34,671 bases of DNA, from positions 1 to 34,671 of the forward strand of contig CVSM01000148.1 in the NCBI GenBank assembly GCA_001180065.1, in the 5' to 3' direction. A program made the translations under genes and the position numbers. How positions within the stretch are numbered: position 1 is the stretch's first letter; every line of letters begins with the position of its first letter. The stretch comes from Candidatus Pelagibacter communis. Lineage in GTDB: Bacteria > Pseudomonadota > Alphaproteobacteria > Pelagibacterales > Pelagibacteraceae. Of this stretch, positions 23,876-32,944 are shown piece after piece. The notes beneath the pieces are model-generated. The model saw only the letters and a list, made by a program, of their open reading frames with translations, searched no databases and was not told the DNA's origin.

Positions 23876-24466
23876 TTATATATAAAAAGTAATAATGCTT
23901 AATAAAAGAAGTCCTGACATAACATAATTAAAGTACTTTATAAATTTATCATTTGTCGCAAATTTCCTTAAAAATTTGCCAACAAATGTCCACAAAGTAA
24001 TACTTGTTACTGAAAATAGAAAAGCAAGAACAACTATTTGAGTCGCATAACTTATATAATTTACTCCTAACTCTACATAAGTAGATACAACAATAATTGC
24101 AACAGTGACGCCTTTGGGATTTAGGTATTGAAATAAAAAAGTTTCAATAAACTTAACAGGGTTTTCTTTCTGAGTATTATTTGATGATGTTGAGAAAGCG
24201 ATCTTGTACGCTAAATAGATCAAAAATAAAGTTCCAAGATATCTAATAACTAATTGAATGATTGGAAATAATTTAAAGACATTAATCAAACCTATGGATA
24301 AAAATATTACTAATGAGGTAAACCCTAAAGTAACACCAAGAATATGAGGTATAGTTTTTTTTATACCAAAATTAAATCCGGAATAAGATGCCACTACGTT
24401 ATTTGGACCAGGCGTATAAGCTGTAACAAACCAAAATAAAGAAATGGATAATATTTCAGGATGCAT
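23876..24466 (-). CDS. LysE/RhtB-family amino acid exporter
   Basis: A 196-residue membrane protein with about six hydrophobic segments. The N-terminal signature TPGPNNVVASYSGFNFGIKKTIPHILGVTLGF (about 19-50) is the LysE/RhtB pattern (PGP near TM1 and a G.. ..G repeat in TM2). Families export lysine, arginine, homoserine, threonine or leucine; the substrate cannot be read. It lies two bases after csaA and four before acnA on the same strand. Confidence 0.88.
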   Translation of the reverse strand: MHPEILSISLFWFVTAYTPGPNNVVASYSGFNFGIKKTIPHILGVTLGFTSLVIFLSIGLINVFKLFPIIQLVIRYLGTLFLIYLAYKIAFSTSSNNTQKENPVKFIETFLFQYLNPKGVTVAIIVVSTYVELGVNYISYATQIVVLAFLFSVTSITLWTFVGKFLRKFATNDKFIKYFNYVMSGLLLLSIITFYI

Positions 24467-24468
24467 AT

Positions 24469-24810
24469 CTATGCTATTGGGAGACCATTTTCAGATTGTT
24501 GAGAAGGATGAACAAGAATTACTTTGCCTTCTTTATCAATTGAACCTAAGATTAAAACCTGGGATACCACACCAGCAATATTTTTCTCAGGAAAATTACA
24601 AACCCCAATTACCTGTTTTCCTTTTAAATTATCTTCGTTATAATAATGAGTAATTTGTGCTGAAGATTGCTTAATTCCAATCTCTTTTCCAAAATCAACC
24701 TCTACTACTAAGGATGGTTTTCTAGCTTTCTCATTTTTTTTTACTGAGATTACTGTTCCTACTCTTATGTCTACTTTATTAAATATATCGTATGTTATTT
24801 GTTCTTTCAT
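24469..24810 (-). CDS. csaA: CsaA-like tRNA-binding domain protein
   Basis: A 113-residue OB-fold protein with the diagnostic order DIRVGTVISVKKNEKARKPSLVVEVDFGKEIGIKQSSAQIT, then GVCNFPEKNIAGVVSQVLILG. This is the same domain as the C-terminus of bacterial MetRS and free-standing CsaA, which binds tRNA and shows export-chaperone activity in Bacillus. It is the first gene of the minus-strand eight-gene operon, and its promoter must lie in the 29-base gap shared with the divergent argE gene. Confidence 0.92.
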   Translation of the reverse strand: MKEQITYDIFNKVDIRVGTVISVKKNEKARKPSLVVEVDFGKEIGIKQSSAQITHYYNEDNLKGKQVIGVCNFPEKNIAGVVSQVLILGSIDKEGKVILVHPSQQSENGLPIA

Positions 24811-24839
24811 AAATCCAGTATTTATATTAGTTATTATTC

Positions 24840-26030
24840 ATGAGTACAGAAATTAATAATGAAAAATTATATGAAAATTGCATCAAAATTTTGACCGATT
24901 TAATTGGTTTCAAAACAATTTCTGGAGATGATAATAGTAATCTAATAAATTATTGTGAAGAATATCTTCATAAGTTAGGCGCAACCTCATTTAAAACTTT
25001 TGATGAAGAAAAAAAAAGGGTTAATCTTTTTGCAACACTCAAGGCAAAAAAATCTAACGGAGTAAAACCAATAATTTTATCTGGTCATACTGATACTGTG
25101 CCGGTTTCAAAAAGTTGGAGCACGGATCCTTTTAAAGCTACTATTAAAAATGATAGACTTTATGGAAGAGGTGCATGTGACATGAAAGGCTTTATTGCAT
25201 GTGTTTTAGCTTTTGCCCCAATATATTCAAAAATAGAATTAAATAGAGATATTCATTTTTCATTTACTTTTGATGAAGAAACTGCATGTCTTGGTGCACC
25301 AATTTTAATTAAAGAATTAAAAAAAAGAAAAATTCAAGACGGTATATGTATTGTTGGAGAGCCAACTAAAATGAAAATTATAGATGCTCATAAAGGGTGT
25401 TACGAATACACAACTTATTTTGAAGGTTTAGCGGGTCACAGTTCCATGCCACACAAAGGTGTAAGCGCAGTTGAGTTTGCCTCACGTTATGCAAATAAAC
25501 TTATTGAATTGAGGGAGTCTTTAAAAAAAAGAGCTCCCAAAGATTCAATTTTTAATCCACCATTTTCAACTCTTCAAGTAGGGGGAATATTTGGAGGAAT
25601 AGCACATAATGTTATAGCTGATAAATGTTATATAGAGTGGGAGACAAGACCAGTAGTGAAAGAAGATGGAGTTTTCTTAAACCAAAAAATAGATAAATAT
25701 GCGAATGAAATTTTATTACCTGAGATGAAAAAAGTATTTCCAAATTCTAAAATAACAAAAAAAATTATAGGCGAAGTAACTGGTTTTGATCGTATTAAAA
25801 ACTCAGAAGCGTGTGAATTAGTTTCAAGTTTAACAGGAGATAATTCAAGAGAAGTTGTTTCTTTTGGAACAGAAGCTGGTTTATTTCAAGAAATCGGAAT
25901 GAGTACAGTTGTGTGTGGCCCTGGTTCAATTGAACAGGCACACAAAGTAGATGAATTTATTGAATTAAATGAAATTAAGAAATGTTTAAAGTTTTTAGAT
26001 GGTCTTAAAAAAAAATCAACTTTAAATTAA
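24840..26030 (+). CDS. argE: Acetylornithine deacetylase-like M20 amidohydrolase
   Basis: A 396-residue M20 metallopeptidase. Metal and catalytic residues can be placed: His83 in LSGHTDTVP, Asp114 in GRGACDMKG, Glu146/Glu147 in FDEETACLGAP, and a dimerisation domain with EGLAGHSSMPHKGVSAVEFASRY (His in GHSSMP). The C-terminal glutamate/histidine motif is GPGSIEQAHKVDEFI. The combination of DEETACLGA and GSIEQAHKVDEF is typical of ArgE (acetylornithine to ornithine). Other M20 N-acyl amino acid deacylases remain possible. It overlaps the convergent aldehyde dehydrogenase by four bases. An agmatinase-type gene nearby suggests arginine or ornithine metabolism, by inference. Confidence 0.85.
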   Translation: MSTEINNEKLYENCIKILTDLIGFKTISGDDNSNLINYCEEYLHKLGATSFKTFDEEKKRVNLFATLKAKKSNGVKPIILSGHTDTVPVSKSWSTDPFKATIKNDRLYGRGACDMKGFIACVLAFAPIYSKIELNRDIHFSFTFDEETACLGAPILIKELKKRKIQDGICIVGEPTKMKIIDAHKGCYEYTTYFEGLAGHSSMPHKGVSAVEFASRYANKLIELRESLKKRAPKDSIFNPPFSTLQVGGIFGGIAHNVIADKCYIEWETRPVVKEDGVFLNQKIDKYANEILLPEMKKVFPNSKITKKIIGEVTGFDRIKNSEACELVSSLTGDNSREVVSFGTEAGLFQEIGMSTVVCGPGSIEQAHKVDEFIELNEIKKCLKFLDGLKKKSTLN

Positions 26031-27460
26031 TTCCAACCACCAACAGCTTTAACTTCTAAAAACTCTTCAAGGCCATGTTCACCAGCCTCTCTGCCTATAC
26101 CCGAATGTTTAAAACCTCCAAAGGGAGCATCTACAGCAATACCAGCGCCATTAACATCTACCATTCCAGATCTTAATTTTCTTGCTACTCTTTTTACTTT
26201 TTCTTTATCTTGCGTCTGAATATAATTTGTTAATCCATATGGGGTATCATTAGCAATTTTAATAGCTTCCTCTTCATCTTCAAAAGGCATTACTGATAAA
26301 ACTGGACCAAATATTTCTGTTCTAGCAACTTCCATATCATTTTTAACATCAGCAAAAACTGTTGGTTTTACAAAATATCCTTTTTCAAATCCATCTGGTT
26401 TACCAGCTCCACCTGCAACTAATTTTGCTCCCTCGTCTATACCTTTTTTAATTAACATTTGTATCTTTTTATATTGAGTCTCAGAAATAACTGGTCCAAT
26501 GTGTTCTCCCTCTTTTTCAGGATCACCTACTTCAAAACTTTCAGTGTATTTCTTTAATCTCTCAACAGCTTCACTATACATTGATTTTTCTACAAGCATT
26601 CTTGTTGGTGCATTACATGACTGACCAGAATTTCTAAAACATCTTAGAGCTCCTCGTTCAATAGCATCAGGGTCAGCATCCTTAAATATTATGTTAGCTC
26701 CTTTCCCTCCTAGTTCTAAACTTACTCTTTTAAAATCTTTAGCTGCGTTTTGTGAAATTAATGCTCCAGCTCGAGTAGAACCTGTAAATGAAATCATATT
26801 AACATCTGGATGGCTTGTAAGTGCATTACCAGTAGTTTCACCATCTCCATTAACTAAATTAAATACGCCTGCAGGAAATTTTGTTTCGTCAATTAATTCT
26901 GCTAAAATCATTGATGACAAAGGCGCAAGTTCAGAGGGTTTAAGAATCATAGTGCATCCAGAAGCTAAAGCTGGTGCAACTTTAAGACAAACCTGATTCA
27001 TTGGCCAATTCCACGGTGTGATCAATGCGCATACACCTTTTGGTTCATAAATTAATCTTTGATTAGGAGCATGCTCTCCTAAAGGTTTTTCAAACTCAAA
27101 ATTTTTAAGATATCTTATAAAGGATTTTAGATGCGCTGCTCCTGTACCAGCTTGAAGTTTTGTAGCAAAGTCTTTTGGAGCCCCCATTTCAGTAGTAATT
27201 GCTTTAGCAATATCGGCCCATCTTTTTTTATAATTTTCATACAACTTTTCTAATAATCTTATTCTTTCTTCTTTAGTGGAAAAGGCCCAAGTGCTGTAAG
27301 CTTTTTTAGCCGAGCTTACCGCGTAATCAACATCTTCTTTATCACCTAATGAAATAACTGCACAATTTTCTTCTGTAGCAGGGTTAATTACTTTTATTTC
27401 CTTTTTACTTTTTGGAGCAACCCATTTTCCATCAATATAAAAATTTTTTTTATTTTCCAT
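26027..27460 (-). CDS. NAD(P)-dependent aldehyde dehydrogenase
   Basis: A 477-residue ALDH with all active-site parts: PWNWPMNQV (149-157), ILKPSELAPLSS, FTGSTRAG coenzyme loop, the general base Glu249 in LELGGKGANI, and the nucleophile Cys282 in RNSGQSCNAP. EIFGPVLSV and PFGGFKHSGIGRE end the domain. The substrate is not specified by these motifs; betaine aldehyde, 4-guanidinobutyraldehyde, 4-aminobutyraldehyde or a short aliphatic aldehyde are all conceivable. The start has a GGAG ribosome site. It is 20 bases downstream of the agmatinase-family gene on the same strand, which points to guanidino or polyamine breakdown. Confidence 0.92.
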   Translation of the reverse strand: MENKKNFYIDGKWVAPKSKKEIKVINPATEENCAVISLGDKEDVDYAVSSAKKAYSTWAFSTKEERIRLLEKLYENYKKRWADIAKAITTEMGAPKDFATKLQAGTGAAHLKSFIRYLKNFEFEKPLGEHAPNQRLIYEPKGVCALITPWNWPMNQVCLKVAPALASGCTMILKPSELAPLSSMILAELIDETKFPAGVFNLVNGDGETTGNALTSHPDVNMISFTGSTRAGALISQNAAKDFKRVSLELGGKGANIIFKDADPDAIERGALRCFRNSGQSCNAPTRMLVEKSMYSEAVERLKKYTESFEVGDPEKEGEHIGPVISETQYKKIQMLIKKGIDEGAKLVAGGAGKPDGFEKGYFVKPTVFADVKNDMEVARTEIFGPVLSVMPFEDEEEAIKIANDTPYGLTNYIQTQDKEKVKRVARKLRSGMVDVNGAGIAVDAPFGGFKHSGIGREAGEHGLEEFLEVKAVGGWN

Positions 27461-27480
27461 AACAGACTCCTAACCTTTCC

Positions 27481-28440
27481 TTATTTTTTTGCAAACAAAT
27501 TAGTTAGCTCATAAACAATTGTTGCAGCTGCTAAAGATGTTACCTCGGCATGATCATATGCAGGAGATACTTCAACTACATCTGCTGATATCAAATTCAT
27601 TCCGGACAAACCTCTTATTACATTTACGATTTCTCTAGTGGTCATACCTGCAATTTCTGGTGTACCTGTGCCTGGTGCAAAAGCGGGATCCAAAACATCT
27701 ATATCAATAGATAGATATAGAGGATTATCTCCAACTCTTTTTTTTATTCTTTCCGCAATCTTATCAGTTCCTTCTGTTTGAAATTCGTCACAATGAATTA
27801 TTTTAAATCCAAAACTCTCATCATTTTTAATATCATCTCTACTATACAAAGGACCTCTAATACCTACATGCATAGAGGCATCGTCTAAAAATAAATTCTC
27901 TTCTCTAGCTCGCCTAAATGGTGTCCCATGCGTATAAGGAGCACCAAAATAAGTATCCCATGTATCCAAATGAGCATCAAAATGAACTAGAGCTACTGGA
28001 CCATTATTAATTTTATTTACAGCTTTTAATAAAGGGAATGCAATTGTGTGATCACCCCCAAGACTTATTATACCTCCAGTCTTTTTTAGTAAATCGGTTG
28101 CACCTTCCTCAATTTGTTTAATTGCTTCATTTATATTAAAAGGATTACAAGTTATATCTCCTGCATCAGCAACTTGTTGTACTTTGAATGGTTCTACATC
28201 ATAACTCGGATGATAATTTGTTCTTAAATGTCTTGATGCTTGTCTAATACTTTGCGGTCCAAACCTTGCTCCTGGTCTATAACTTGTGCCTGCATCAAAG
28301 GGAATACCAACAATTGCAACATCACAGTATTCAACATCTCTTAATTCAGGTAATCTGGCAAAAGTAGAAGGTCCAGCAAACCTTGGTACTTTAGTACCAC
28401 TTACTGGTTGGATTGGTTCTTTACTACTTTTTTTTTTCAT
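27481..28440 (-). CDS. speB: Agmatinase-family ureohydrolase
   Basis: A 319-residue manganese ureohydrolase. The two-metal ligands are His131 (GGDH), Asp155, His157 and Asp159 (HFDAHLD), and Asp246 and Asp248 (SIDIDVLDP), a complete set. VPRFAGPSTFARLP near the N-terminus resembles the 4-guanidinobutyrase/3-guanidinopropionase branch (GbuA/GpuA) as well as agmatinase, so the precise guanidino substrate is uncertain. The reaction releases urea and an amine. It is the first gene before the aldehyde dehydrogenase. The symbol speB names the family, not a proven substrate. No urease genes are in the window. Confidence 0.88.
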   Translation of the reverse strand: MKKKSSKEPIQPVSGTKVPRFAGPSTFARLPELRDVEYCDVAIVGIPFDAGTSYRPGARFGPQSIRQASRHLRTNYHPSYDVEPFKVQQVADAGDITCNPFNINEAIKQIEEGATDLLKKTGGIISLGGDHTIAFPLLKAVNKINNGPVALVHFDAHLDTWDTYFGAPYTHGTPFRRAREENLFLDDASMHVGIRGPLYSRDDIKNDESFGFKIIHCDEFQTEGTDKIAERIKKRVGDNPLYLSIDIDVLDPAFAPGTGTPEIAGMTTREIVNVIRGLSGMNLISADVVEVSPAYDHAEVTSLAAATIVYELTNLFAKK

Positions 28441-28493
28441 TATAAAACTCTATCACATTCTGACAATTTGGAATATCTTCAATAATACTATTT

Positions 28494-29216
28494 ATGAAAT
28501 TATTTAAGTTCATTTTATTATATTTATTTTTAATTTCATCAGCACAAGCAGATACAATTTATCAATTAATTAAAATACCAAATCTTGAAATTTATAATAT
28601 TAAAACTGCAAATAATTTAAGATATCTTTATGCCAAACAACCTTTTACAATTGGAATAGACAATAATATTAATTGTTACAACTCCTCAAAGGAAGATTTG
28701 GAACAAAAGTATAAAATCATAGAAAAAAATTTTGATAGATATTCCCAAAGTTTTTTAAAAAAAATTAATTTAAAATACATTGTTCTATGTGAAGATTTAT
28801 CAATTTCTGGAATAAATACTGCTGGAATACCTGATAATATAATGAAAACTTTAATTGTTGATATTAAGTTTAATAATAAATATTTTGAAAGAGTATTACA
28901 TCATGAAGTTTTCCATATAATCAATGATACTTATAAAGATATCTTTGATAAAAAGACTTGGTCTAGTTTAAATCCGAATAATTTTAATTATGCAAAGTGC
29001 TCTACCTGCACAGAAAAAATCGGTCTAGATACTTACTCTAAAACTAATGGCTTTATTACAGAATATTCGAAATCAACTGCTTCTGAAGATATGGCGGAAG
29101 TTTTTTCACATTTAATGCACGGAAATTTACCCAAAGCAATTGATCCTATTCTCCAAAAAAAGATAGATTTTATTAAATCAGGATTATCTCAAATTGATGA
29201 AAATTTTAATTTATGA
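28494..29216 (+). CDS. Secreted putative zinc metallopeptidase (HExxH)
   Basis: A 240-residue protein with a signal peptide (hydrophobic core 5-15, likely cleavage after SSAQA at 19). HEVFH at 137-141 gives the HExxH zinc motif within RVLHHEVFHIIND. The downstream acidic helix SEDMAEVFSHLMHG (197-210) could supply the third ligand as a glutamate, as in gluzincins. A CSTC pair (169-172) may form a disulfide or metal site. I do not recognise a named family. It would act in the periplasm or at the cell envelope. Its stop overlaps the start of the cyclophilin gene by four bases, suggesting a functional pair. Confidence 0.7.
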   Translation: MKLFKFILLYLFLISSAQADTIYQLIKIPNLEIYNIKTANNLRYLYAKQPFTIGIDNNINCYNSSKEDLEQKYKIIEKNFDRYSQSFLKKINLKYIVLCEDLSISGINTAGIPDNIMKTLIVDIKFNNKYFERVLHHEVFHIINDTYKDIFDKKTWSSLNPNNFNYAKCSTCTEKIGLDTYSKTNGFITEYSKSTASEDMAEVFSHLMHGNLPKAIDPILQKKIDFIKSGLSQIDENFNL

Positions 29217-29860
29217 TTGAGAAAATTAAGGCCTCAAAATCAGAAAAAATAATCTTTATTTTTGTGATATCTTTGGCAATCTTTTCGTTAGGTTCTTTTT
29301 TTTTAATTAAAAATAAATGTTTATTTGTAAAAGATTACAATCCAGAGAAACTTACTTTTGAAAAACCAAATAATATTGCAATTTTAAATGTTGAATGTGG
29401 AAATGTTATTATTGAATTATACCCAAATATTTCTCCTTTAAGTGTTGAAAGATTTAAAACTTTAGTAAGGGCTAAGGCTTACGATGATGTTGCATTTCAT
29501 AGGGTTATCAAAGACACTCTTGTGCAAGCAGGTGATTTAGAATTTGGTAAAAAAGGAAATATTGACTATGGAAAAATTGGAACTGGACAATCAGGATTAG
29601 GAACAATTAAATCAGAGATCAATAACCCATTTGATTTTGAGAGAGGAAGCGTTGGTCTTGCAAGACAAAAAAAATATAACACTGAAGACAGTCAGTTTTT
29701 CATTATTCTTAGAGATGAACCTTTATATGAAAGTGAATATACTCCTATTGGAAAAGTCATTTATGGCATTAAAGCTTTAGAGAAAATAAAGTATCTTAAT
29801 AAATCTGAATATGTGCTTAGACCTGATTATATAAATTCTATTAGAATGTTAATTGACTAA
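29213..29860 (+). CDS. Membrane-anchored cyclophilin-type peptidyl-prolyl isomerase
   Basis: A 215-residue protein with one N-terminal hydrophobic segment (about 14-34) acting as an uncleaved anchor, followed by a cyclophilin domain. The core has VIIELYPNISPLSVERFKTL, DDVAFHRVIKDTLVQAGDLEFG (FHR with the catalytic arginine), then FERGSVGLARQ and DSQFFIILRDEP, and YTPIGKVIYG. These are the normal active-site segments, with FFIIL in place of the more common FFI(C/T). It presumably assists folding in the periplasm. It overlaps the secreted peptidase candidate upstream by four bases and the convergent 3-hydroxyacyl-CoA dehydrogenase by 12 bases. Confidence 0.87.
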   Translation: MIEKIKASKSEKIIFIFVISLAIFSLGSFFLIKNKCLFVKDYNPEKLTFEKPNNIAILNVECGNVIIELYPNISPLSVERFKTLVRAKAYDDVAFHRVIKDTLVQAGDLEFGKKGNIDYGKIGTGQSGLGTIKSEINNPFDFERGSVGLARQKKYNTEDSQFFIILRDEPLYESEYTPIGKVIYGIKALEKIKYLNKSEYVLRPDYINSIRMLID

Positions 29861-32071
29861 AGGTTTCCCAGTAGCCAATGTATGTTTAATTCTATCTTGG
29901 GTTTTTTTAGTCTCAATCAGTCTCATAAAAGCATCTAACTCTAATTTAAATAAATCATCTTCTGTTAACACCTTATCTAATGTAGTGTCACCCCCACTCA
30001 AAACAAAAGCTAATTCTTTCGCAACTTCTAACCCATGATCTAATATTATTTTATCATTATAAAGTTTCTCTAAAATTTTATTCATTTCACCAATAACTTC
30101 TTTTCCAGGTAATTTAAATTGAAGTTCTGTAGGTGCCTTAAAGTCTTTGTTTTCATTTAGGATTTTTTTTGAAACTTCCAACAAACTATTTCTATTCATA
30201 ATTTTTTTATTTTCAGGTAACAAATATTTTAGTGGCTCTGCTTCAATAGGTGATGTTGCTGTTTTTCCATAACCAATTATATCAAAAACTTTTAATGGAG
30301 CATAATTTGGATCTTTTTTGGCCTCCTCCGTATTAAGCCATCTTGCTAACATTTCTTTACATCCACCTCCCGCTGGAATTAAACCTACAATAGTTTCGAC
30401 GAGACCAATTACTATATTGGTATGAGCGGCGACAAAATTACTTTGAACTAAAACCTCAAACCCACCTCCTAATGTAAGTCCAGATGGCGCAGATATAACT
30501 GGATACTTAGAATACTTAAGATGTTTACATGTTTCTTGAAAATATCTTATAAATTTTTCAATTGATTTAAAATCATTCTTATCAGCAAATTCCATTGTGT
30601 AAGTTAAATTAACTCCTGCTGAAAATTGCATACTTTCATTAATTATAATCAAAGGCTTATCAGTTGCTTTTTTTAGAGCATCCATTGAGTCATAATCTAG
30701 AGCGTTAGCTTTAGTGGTAAATTCAACTATATTATAATCGTTAAATCTATAAATTGATGCTGAACTATTTCCATCAATACTTGATGATGTCTTCTTAACC
30801 TTACCTAAGGTTTCTATTGAAGTATACTTTTGCCTCTCACCATAAAAATTTTCATTTTTTGTTTTACTTAAATTTTCTAAGAAGTTATTTCCTTCAAAGT
30901 TATCGACTTTTTCAAAAAAGTTTTTAACCCCAATTTCCTCAAGCATTTCAAAAGGGCCTTTGGCCCAATTAAAACCAAGTCTCATAGCCTCATCAATATC
31001 ATTGAATTCTTTTGTTATGCCTGGAACTAATGAAGAAGCATACTTAATAATCTTTTCTAATACAGACCATGCATATTCTCCATATTTATCATTCCTGCTA
31101 ATGAGGCTCTTCAAATCAACTTTATCTGACTTAACATCTATTTTTTTACTTGTAGAGTATTCGCCAGTTTGAAGATTTATAGCTTCCATAACTTTTCCAC
31201 TATCGGTTTTCTTCATTCTATAGAAACCGCCTTTACCTTTTCTACCTGTATATCCCGTTTCAATTAGTTTTTTTATTAATGGAATTTCTTTTGCAACTTC
31301 GTGAAATTCGTCTGTTTTAGGAAGCTCCTTAATAAAGCTTTTTAAAACATCAGCCATCAAATCAATACCAATTAAATCATAAAGTCCAAAGACACCTGTT
31401 TTTGGAATGCCCATTGGTCTTCCAAATATTGCGTCTGCTTCCTCAACGGAGAGTTTCATTTTGAATGCTTCAGTCATTGCTATTTGCATAGCATAAACAC
31501 CCACTCTGTTTCCTAAAAAACCTGGAGTATCGTTGCAAATAATAGCACCTTTACCTAACTCAGTTTCACAAAATTCTTTTAATTGATTAATCTTATTTAA
31601 ATCATTGTCTTCATTTTTAACAATTTCTAATAAACCCATATATCGAACAGGATTGAAAAAATGTGTTATACAAAAATCTTTTTTTTGTTCTTTATCTAAA
31701 TTTTGAGACAATACTTTGATTGGTATTGAAGAGGTATTTGAAGAAACAATTGCTCCATCTTTTCTACTTTTAAAAATTTTGTCATAAATTTCATGTTTAA
31801 TATCAATTCTTTCTACCACTGCTTCAACAATCCAATCAGCATCTCCAACAACATTAAAATTATCAGAAATATTTCCAATCTTGATATTATTTATTTTTGA
31901 TTTATCAATTAACAACGGTGGTTTAGATTTATGAATTCTTTCTCTTGCCTTTTCACTTATTTCTGTTTTTAAATCTAATAATGTAACTGGAATATTTGCA
32001 TTGCATAAATGAGCAGCAATTCCACTTCCCATTGTACCTGAACCAATCACCACTACATTTTTTATCTTCAT
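29849..32071 (-). CDS. FadN-type 3-hydroxyacyl-CoA dehydrogenase/enoyl-CoA hydratase fusion
   Basis: A 740-residue bifunctional beta-oxidation enzyme. The N-terminal half is the NAD-binding and C-terminal domains of 3-hydroxyacyl-CoA dehydrogenase: VVVIGSGTMGSGIAAHL (6-22), His137 in THFFNP, NDTPGFLGNRV (180-190) and GYTGRKGKGGFY. The C-terminal half is crotonase-like, with GLTLGGGFEVLVQS (Glu539) and GLVETIVGLIPAGGG (Glu559), both hydratase acids in place. This order is reversed relative to E. coli FadB and matches FadN-like proteins of other bacteria. It lies 13 bases downstream of the transporter permease on the same strand, an unusual partner. It could serve fatty acid oxidation or a related short-chain acyl-CoA pathway. 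No thiolase or acyl-CoA dehydrogenase gene is in the window. Confidence 0.88.
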   Translation of the reverse strand: MKIKNVVVIGSGTMGSGIAAHLCNANIPVTLLDLKTEISEKARERIHKSKPPLLIDKSKINNIKIGNISDNFNVVGDADWIVEAVVERIDIKHEIYDKIFKSRKDGAIVSSNTSSIPIKVLSQNLDKEQKKDFCITHFFNPVRYMGLLEIVKNEDNDLNKINQLKEFCETELGKGAIICNDTPGFLGNRVGVYAMQIAMTEAFKMKLSVEEADAIFGRPMGIPKTGVFGLYDLIGIDLMADVLKSFIKELPKTDEFHEVAKEIPLIKKLIETGYTGRKGKGGFYRMKKTDSGKVMEAINLQTGEYSTSKKIDVKSDKVDLKSLISRNDKYGEYAWSVLEKIIKYASSLVPGITKEFNDIDEAMRLGFNWAKGPFEMLEEIGVKNFFEKVDNFEGNNFLENLSKTKNENFYGERQKYTSIETLGKVKKTSSSIDGNSSASIYRFNDYNIVEFTTKANALDYDSMDALKKATDKPLIIINESMQFSAGVNLTYTMEFADKNDFKSIEKFIRYFQETCKHLKYSKYPVISAPSGLTLGGGFEVLVQSNFVAAHTNIVIGLVETIVGLIPAGGGCKEMLARWLNTEEAKKDPNYAPLKVFDIIGYGKTATSPIEAEPLKYLLPENKKIMNRNSLLEVSKKILNENKDFKAPTELQFKLPGKEVIGEMNKILEKLYNDKIILDHGLEVAKELAFVLSGGDTTLDKVLTEDDLFKLELDAFMRLIETKKTQDRIKHTLATGKPLVN

Positions 32072-32084
32072 AAAATGATTTTAA

Positions 32085-32939
32085 TTATCGGTTTATTCCT
32101 CTTAATCTTTCTGATCTTCTTCTTAAGAGCTCAGCAGTAACTAGTATTAATGTTGATAAAATAATTAAACAAGTAGCAACAGCAAGAATTGTCGGACTTA
32201 ATTGTTCTCTTAAGCCCGTCCACATTTGTATTGGAATAGTTGTATTCTCAAGTCCTGCCAAAAATAATACTACTACAACTTCATCAAATGATGTTACGAA
32301 TGCAAATAATCCTCCTGAAATAACTCCAGGTAAAATTAATGGTAAAGTAATTTTCATAAAAGTATTCACAGGATCACTACCTAAACTTGCAGCAGCTCTG
32401 GTTACACTATGGTCAAATCCTGAGAGTGTAGCAGTAACCGTGATAACAACAAAAGGTGTTCCTAAAATAATATGGGCAAGAACAATACCCGTGTGTGTAG
32501 CTGCTAAACCAGCTTTTGCCATAAAGAAAAATATTGCAACACCTGAAATAATTAAAGGAACAATCATAGGAGAAATTAAAACAGCCATTATCAAACCTTT
32601 GTAAGGCATGTGCCTACTACTTAAACCTAAGGCAGCAACTGTTCCAAGTATAACTGAACCAATTGTTGCAAAAATTGCGATAATAAAACTATTTTTCGCA
32701 GCTAATCCCCAAGGATTTTTAGTTCCGTAAATCATATCTTTATACCATCTCAAAGAAAAAGCATCTGGATCTAGCCTTTTCATCCCATCAGAGAAACTTA
32801 AAAATTCTTCTGCGTTAAAAGATAATGGAAAGATTACAAATAAAGGGGCAATTAGAAAAAAGAAAACAGCGGCACAAATTGTTAAATAAATATAATGCCA
32901 AATTCTATAATGTGGTTCAGTATATTTTGGTAATGCCAT
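32085..32939 (-). CDS. ABC transporter permease, PotC/PotI type
   Basis: A 284-residue inner-membrane permease with six hydrophobic segments. The EAA loop RAAASLGSDPVNTFMKITLPLILPG (about 194-218) and FDEVVVVLFLAGLENTTIPIQMW place it in the spermidine/putrescine (PotC/PotI) branch of type I importers. The second permease gene ends five bases upstream. It works with that permease, the binding protein at the window edge and an ATPase presumably encoded outside the window. Substrate is likely a polyamine or related small cationic amine, by family. Confidence 0.9.
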   Translation of the reverse strand: MALPKYTEPHYRIWHYIYLTICAAVFFFLIAPLFVIFPLSFNAEEFLSFSDGMKRLDPDAFSLRWYKDMIYGTKNPWGLAAKNSFIIAIFATIGSVILGTVAALGLSSRHMPYKGLIMAVLISPMIVPLIISGVAIFFFMAKAGLAATHTGIVLAHIILGTPFVVITVTATLSGFDHSVTRAAASLGSDPVNTFMKITLPLILPGVISGGLFAFVTSFDEVVVVLFLAGLENTTIPIQMWTGLREQLSPTILAVATCLIILSTLILVTAELLRRRSERLRGINR

Positions 32940-32944
32940 CCTAA

